Shown piece after piece: positions 6,954 to 9,378 of a DNA stretch of 9,378 bases. The stretch's first letter is position 1, and every line of letters starts with the position of its first letter. The notes beneath the pieces are model-generated. The model ran no database searches and was not told where the DNA came from. It was given only the letters and a program-made list of their open reading frames with translations. This DNA comes from Devosia sp. GTDB taxonomy: Bacteria > Pseudomonadota > Alphaproteobacteria > Rhizobiales > Devosiaceae. Both the position numbers and the translations under genes were made by a program. Location of the stretch: the NCBI GenBank assembly GCA_028290245.1, contig JAQGKG010000425.1, positions 1-9,378 on the forward strand, given 5' to 3'.

Positions 6954-7654
6954 GCTGGCGGGCTTTGAGTGACCGCGGACAGTTGCCCATGGTTCATCGA
7001 CAGGACACGATCGGCACGGCGGGCCAGCGCAGGGTCATGGGTTATTAGGAACACCGCCGTGCCATTGTCACGCGCCAGGGCAAACATCATCTCGATGACC
7101 CTGGCACCAGTGTCCTGGTCCAGATTGCCGGTCGGCTCGTCCGCCAGCAGCAAGTTAGGTCTGTTGACGATGGCACGGGCCAGGCCGACACGCTGCTGTT
7201 CCCCGCCAGACAGGGCACTGGGACGATGATCAAGCCGATCACCAAGGCCCACGGCTGTGAGTGCCGCTGTCGCCGCCTCCATGATCTGGGCATGGGACTG
7301 GCCGGTTTCAGCGATCTCGAGCGCGAGTGCCACATTCTCGAGCGCCGTCATCGACGGGATCAGGTGAAAGTTCTGGAACAGGATACCAAGGTTGTCGCGG
7401 CGAAACATCGCGAGTTCGTCTTCACTGCGGCCACTGATCGTGGTGCCGGCGACGCTCACGCTACCGTTAGTTGCCTGTTCCAGACCGCCAAGTACCATGA
7501 GGAGCGAAGTCTTGCCGCTGCCGGATGGCCCGACCACGGCCACAACCTCGCCCGGCGCAATCGCAAACTCAATGTCCTTGAGGATGTGCAGCGGTGTCTT
7601 GCCCGATTGAAGGTGCAGGTTCAATGCCGAAGTCGCGACGACGGGGCTGCGCAT
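6950..7654 (-). CDS. ybbA: ABC exporter ATP-binding protein, YbbA type
   Basis: It is the ATPase subunit that powers the YbbP permease, located on the inner face of the inner membrane. From the ATG at 7654 it is 234 residues long, typical of the LolD/MacB-like ATPases. All nucleotide-binding motifs are intact: Walker A GPSGSGKTS (42-50), Q-loop Q94, signature LSGGEQQRV (148-156), Walker B LLLADEP with catalytic E173, and switch histidine H206. An in-frame TTG (7669) and GTG (7663) upstream would add 5 or 2 residues. I prefer the ATG because a GAAAG stretch lies 8 bases before it and the other two have no ribosome site. It is the first gene of a two-gene operon, overlaps ybbP by 4 bases, and is divergent from tesA across about 70 bases, the arrangement known from Escherichia coli ybbA-ybbP/tesA. 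Confidence 0.92.
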   Translation of the reverse strand: MRSPVVATSALNLHLQSGKTPLHILKDIEFAIAPGEVVAVVGPSGSGKTSLLMVLGGLEQATNGSVSVAGTTISGRSEDELAMFRRDNLGILFQNFHLIPSMTALENVALALEIAETGQSHAQIMEAATAALTAVGLGDRLDHRPSALSGGEQQRVGLARAIVNRPNLLLADEPTGNLDQDTGARVIEMMFALARDNGTAVFLITHDPALARRADRVLSMNHGQLSAVTQSPPA

Positions 7655-7679
7655 GAGCGGCACTTTCAAGCAGGGTTCG

Positions 7680-7708
7680 TTGACACGAGAAGTATGTGGT
7701 CCTGATGG
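7680..7708 (+). promoter_or_regulatory. Candidate tesA promoter in the divergent ybbA-tesA gap
   Basis: A perfect TTGACA box lies at 7680-7685. At 17 bases distance stands TGATGG (7703-7708), a poor -10 match. If real, the transcript would begin near 7715 and only the ATG at 7723 could serve as start codon. For the opposite direction, CATACT (7696-7691 on the minus strand) could be a -10 box for ybbA, without a good -35. The two promoters would overlap in this short gap. Confidence 0.3.
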
Positions 7709-7722
7709 AAAGAACAGCGACG

Positions 7723-8367
7723 ATGATAAAAATTGTTTGTGACCGGCTGCGCGGTGTCGCTATCGCCTTTTCCTTGGCAGGCGTAGCGATAACGCCGGCC
7801 TTGGCCGCCGATCGGACGCTGATGCTCTATGGCGACAGCCTGATGGCAGGCCTTGGGCTTTCCGACGAGGATGGATTTGCGGGCCAGTTGCAGGCAGCGC
7901 TCGGCGACGACATCACGATCGTCAACGCCAGCGTGTCCGGCGACACCTCGGCGGACGGGCTGGCGCGACTTGACTGGTCCCTGAATGAACGTCCGGATGC
8001 GGTCGTGCTTGAACTCGGTGCCAACGACATGCTCCAGGGCCTTCCCGTCGATGCCATGCGGCAGAACCTGACCGCGATCCTCCAGCGCTTCAAGGATGAA
8101 AATATTCCGGTGCTACTCGCCGGCATGAGGGCGAGCCCAAGTCTGGGGAGCGAATATGTGCGGTCATATGAAGACGTGTTCCCGCGACTGGCCGCACAAT
8201 TTCAAACCGCGTTTTACCCGTTCTTCCTCGACGGCGTCGCCACCAACAGGGCACTCAACCAGGTCGATGGCATGCACCCTAATGCCCAAGGCGTCCGTAA
8301 GATCGTTCGGGCCATTTCGCCTTCGATCAAAGCTCTGATAACGACTCAGGAACAGCGAAAGTCCTAG
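7723..8367 (+). CDS. tesA: SGNH-type arylesterase / lysophospholipase L1 (TesA family)
   Basis: It is a periplasmic esterase of the SGNH (GDSL) hydrolase family. The E. coli relative TesA hydrolyses aryl esters, acyl-CoA thioesters and lysophospholipids. The 214-residue product has a signal peptide with K3, R8 and R10 before a hydrophobic core, cut after ALA (26-28). All four catalytic blocks are intact: GDSL with Ser39, VSGDT with oxyanion Gly73, GAND with Asn101, and DGMHPN with Asp182 and His185. I chose the ATG at 7723 because it starts directly at a normal signal peptide and GGAAAG (7707-7712) lies before it. In-frame GTG (7696) and ATG (7705) would add 9 or 6 residues and cannot be excluded. 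It is divergent from ybbA, and the pairing suggests a joint envelope role. Substrate choice in this organism is not known. Confidence 0.92.
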   Translation: MIKIVCDRLRGVAIAFSLAGVAITPALAADRTLMLYGDSLMAGLGLSDEDGFAGQLQAALGDDITIVNASVSGDTSADGLARLDWSLNERPDAVVLELGANDMLQGLPVDAMRQNLTAILQRFKDENIPVLLAGMRASPSLGSEYVRSYEDVFPRLAAQFQTAFYPFFLDGVATNRALNQVDGMHPNAQGVRKIVRAISPSIKALITTQEQRKS

Positions 8368-8430
8368 TCGATTGTGCGCCCTATTGCGGCTGTGCGGCGA
8401 ACCTTCGCGAATTCCAGTGATACAGACTGA

Positions 8431-8766
8431 TTACATCGGCCATACCAGCATCAGCATCGATACCGCGATTAGCACGACCAGTATCGACAGCGGCAACCCC
8501 AGCCAATAGTCGCCAAGCCGGTAGCCGCCAGGCCCCATCACCAGAGTATTGCACTGATGGCCGATCGGCGTGAGAAAATCCGAACCGGCTCCAATCGCCA
8601 TTGCCATCAGAAAGGCTTCGGGTTGGTAGCCAAGACCGGTCGCAAAGGTGGCGGCGATCGGCGCCATCACAAGCACTGTTGCCGCGTTGTTGAGGAATGG
8701 GGTCACCGCCGTGGCCGCAACCATGATCAGCGCCAATGCACCATAGGATGGCAGCACGCTGGCGGT
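8431..8766 (-). pseudogene. SLC13-family permease, C-terminal remnant
   Basis: The remnant is the last 108-111 residues of an SLC13/DASS-type divalent-anion permease (YfbS-like), which normally has about 590 residues. Visible family features are the membrane motif TPFLNNAATV, followed by VMAPIA, and the second signature SDFLTPIGHQCNTLVMGPGG with YRLGDYW after it. A final membrane segment ends in LVWPM before the stop codon at 8431-8433. Upstream the frame meets a TGA at 8778-8776, and from about 8760 onward the DNA encodes a DUF2270 protein on the other strand. About 480 N-terminal residues, including the first half of the transporter and the usual TrkA-C domains, are therefore missing. The GTG at 8757 allows an open frame, but the product could not be a working transporter. 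The break coincides with the truncation of the neighbouring gene. An assembly chimera would look the same. Confidence 0.8.
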
Positions 8767-9285
8767 TTCTTCGTCTCACTCTCAAATTCTGCCGCACACC
8801 ACGGCCTAACGATTTTCGCCATGGTGATCATCTTGCTCATGCTGCTTGTGGAAGCGCGACGATATCGCTTCTACGATGTATATCGCATGCGGATCCGGCA
8901 GTTCGAGCGGCACTATTTCGGCCAGTTTTTTGAGGCCGACCCACAGGGCGGACCGGAACCCTGGCTGGTAATGCTGGCACAGGATCTTCGACACCCGAAG
9001 TTCCGCATCACCCTGACGCTGGCCTTGCGTCGTCGTCTGCGCCGCAACTATGTATGGATGTTTCTCATCCTGCTGTGTGCGTGGATCGTCAAGATCGCGT
9101 CACCCGACTTGCAGGCCGGCGCCTACCTCGACCCGTCTCGGCCCATAGCCACTATTGTGGGTCACGCTGCGATTGGACCAGTTCCTGGCTGGTTTGTAAT
9201 CGCCGCAATAGGATGCTTCTACATCGGGCTGGCGGTTGCTTGTTTCCGAGGCAAGGACCGTGGTGGCGATGAGGTGCATGTTTGA
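8764..9285 (+). pseudogene. DUF2270 membrane protein, N-terminally truncated
   Basis: The sequence matches the DUF2270 family (PF10028), integral membrane proteins of unknown function, usually about 230-250 residues. Recognisable parts, in order, are a membrane segment LTIFAMVIILLMLLVEARRY, the family motif EARRYRFYDVYRMRIRQFE, an amphipathic region with LAQDLRHPKF, then RRRLRRNYVWMFLILLCAW leading into a membrane segment, and a last one at IGPVPGWFVIAAIGCFYIG. The usual N-terminal part, with the acidic HLYRGEM-like start and the first half of its membrane segment, is absent. In its place the frame runs back into antisense of the SLC13 remnant, staying open by chance to an ATG at 8557 and giving a 242-residue chimera. 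An internal ATG at 8821 would yield 154 residues but has no ribosome site. I treat the gene as broken at about 8764-8780; an assembly error is the alternative. Confidence 0.75.
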
Positions 9286-9378
9286 TCGGGCCGATCAGTA
9301 AGGCCTTGCAACCTAGTTCAGCCTTCGGCATCGAACACAAAGGGCATCGTTGGTCTGGACGGCAGGAATGAGGCGCAG

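Noticed and set aside
8381..8797. A 138-residue minus-strand frame overlapping the SLC13 remnant
   Set aside because: It is the neighbouring frame of the remnant. Only the 8431-8757 frame shows membrane segments and SLC13 motifs.
9286..9378. A possible 3' end of another gene at the right edge, with short minus-strand frames ending near 9318
   Set aside because: Fewer than 25 codons are available in each open frame and none shows a recognisable family tail.

Overview
The window looks like chromosome of an alphaproteobacterium, most likely a member of Hyphomicrobiales (a Devosia-like genome would fit, but the genus cannot be fixed from sequence alone). The reasons are a high-GC coding style (about 63% in sampled lines of the core genes), a DUF1176 secreted protein, a family-3 amino-acid binding protein, and a YbbA/YbbP/TesA neighbourhood with Shine-Dalgarno-type ribosome sites. 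No RNA genes, CRISPR array, transposase or integrase were found.

Layout, left to right. A family-3 ABC solute-binding protein lies on the minus strand (96-911), with a hairpin terminator just past its end and operator-like palindromes upstream. Next is a 505-base non-coding stretch (912-1416) and then a plus-strand aminoglycoside 6'-N-acetyltransferase of the AAC(6')-I type (1417-1866). This block is visibly less GC-rich (about 55%) than the flanking genes. A TMEM43-family membrane protein (2087-3268) and a secreted DUF1176 protein (3282-4343) follow as a two-gene plus-strand unit. Convergent to them is a minus-strand ABC exporter operon: ybbA-type ATPase (start near 7654) and ybbP-type FtsX permease (6953 to 4410), overlapping by 4 bases. 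Divergent from ybbA is a tesA-type SGNH arylesterase/lysophospholipase (7723-8367). At the right end, the C-terminal part of an SLC13-family permease (minus strand) abuts an N-terminally truncated DUF2270 membrane protein (plus strand).

How the genes work together. YbbA and YbbP form an ABC module of the MacB/LolCDE-like superfamily. TesA is a periplasmic hydrolase commonly encoded beside it, so these three are a plausible envelope lipid or ester module. TMEM43 and DUF1176 are probably co-transcribed, but no joint function is known to me. The binding protein imports a polar amino acid or similar solute; no partner permease is inside the window. The acetyltransferase is an intact, probably functional aminoglycoside-modifying enzyme.

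The items most worth a second look are the aac(6')-like gene in its compositionally distinct segment, and the junction near 8758-8780 where two divergent genes both lose their 5' ends at the same point. That pattern fits one deletion, or an assembly chimera. I saw no convincing new multi-gene defence or mobile system.
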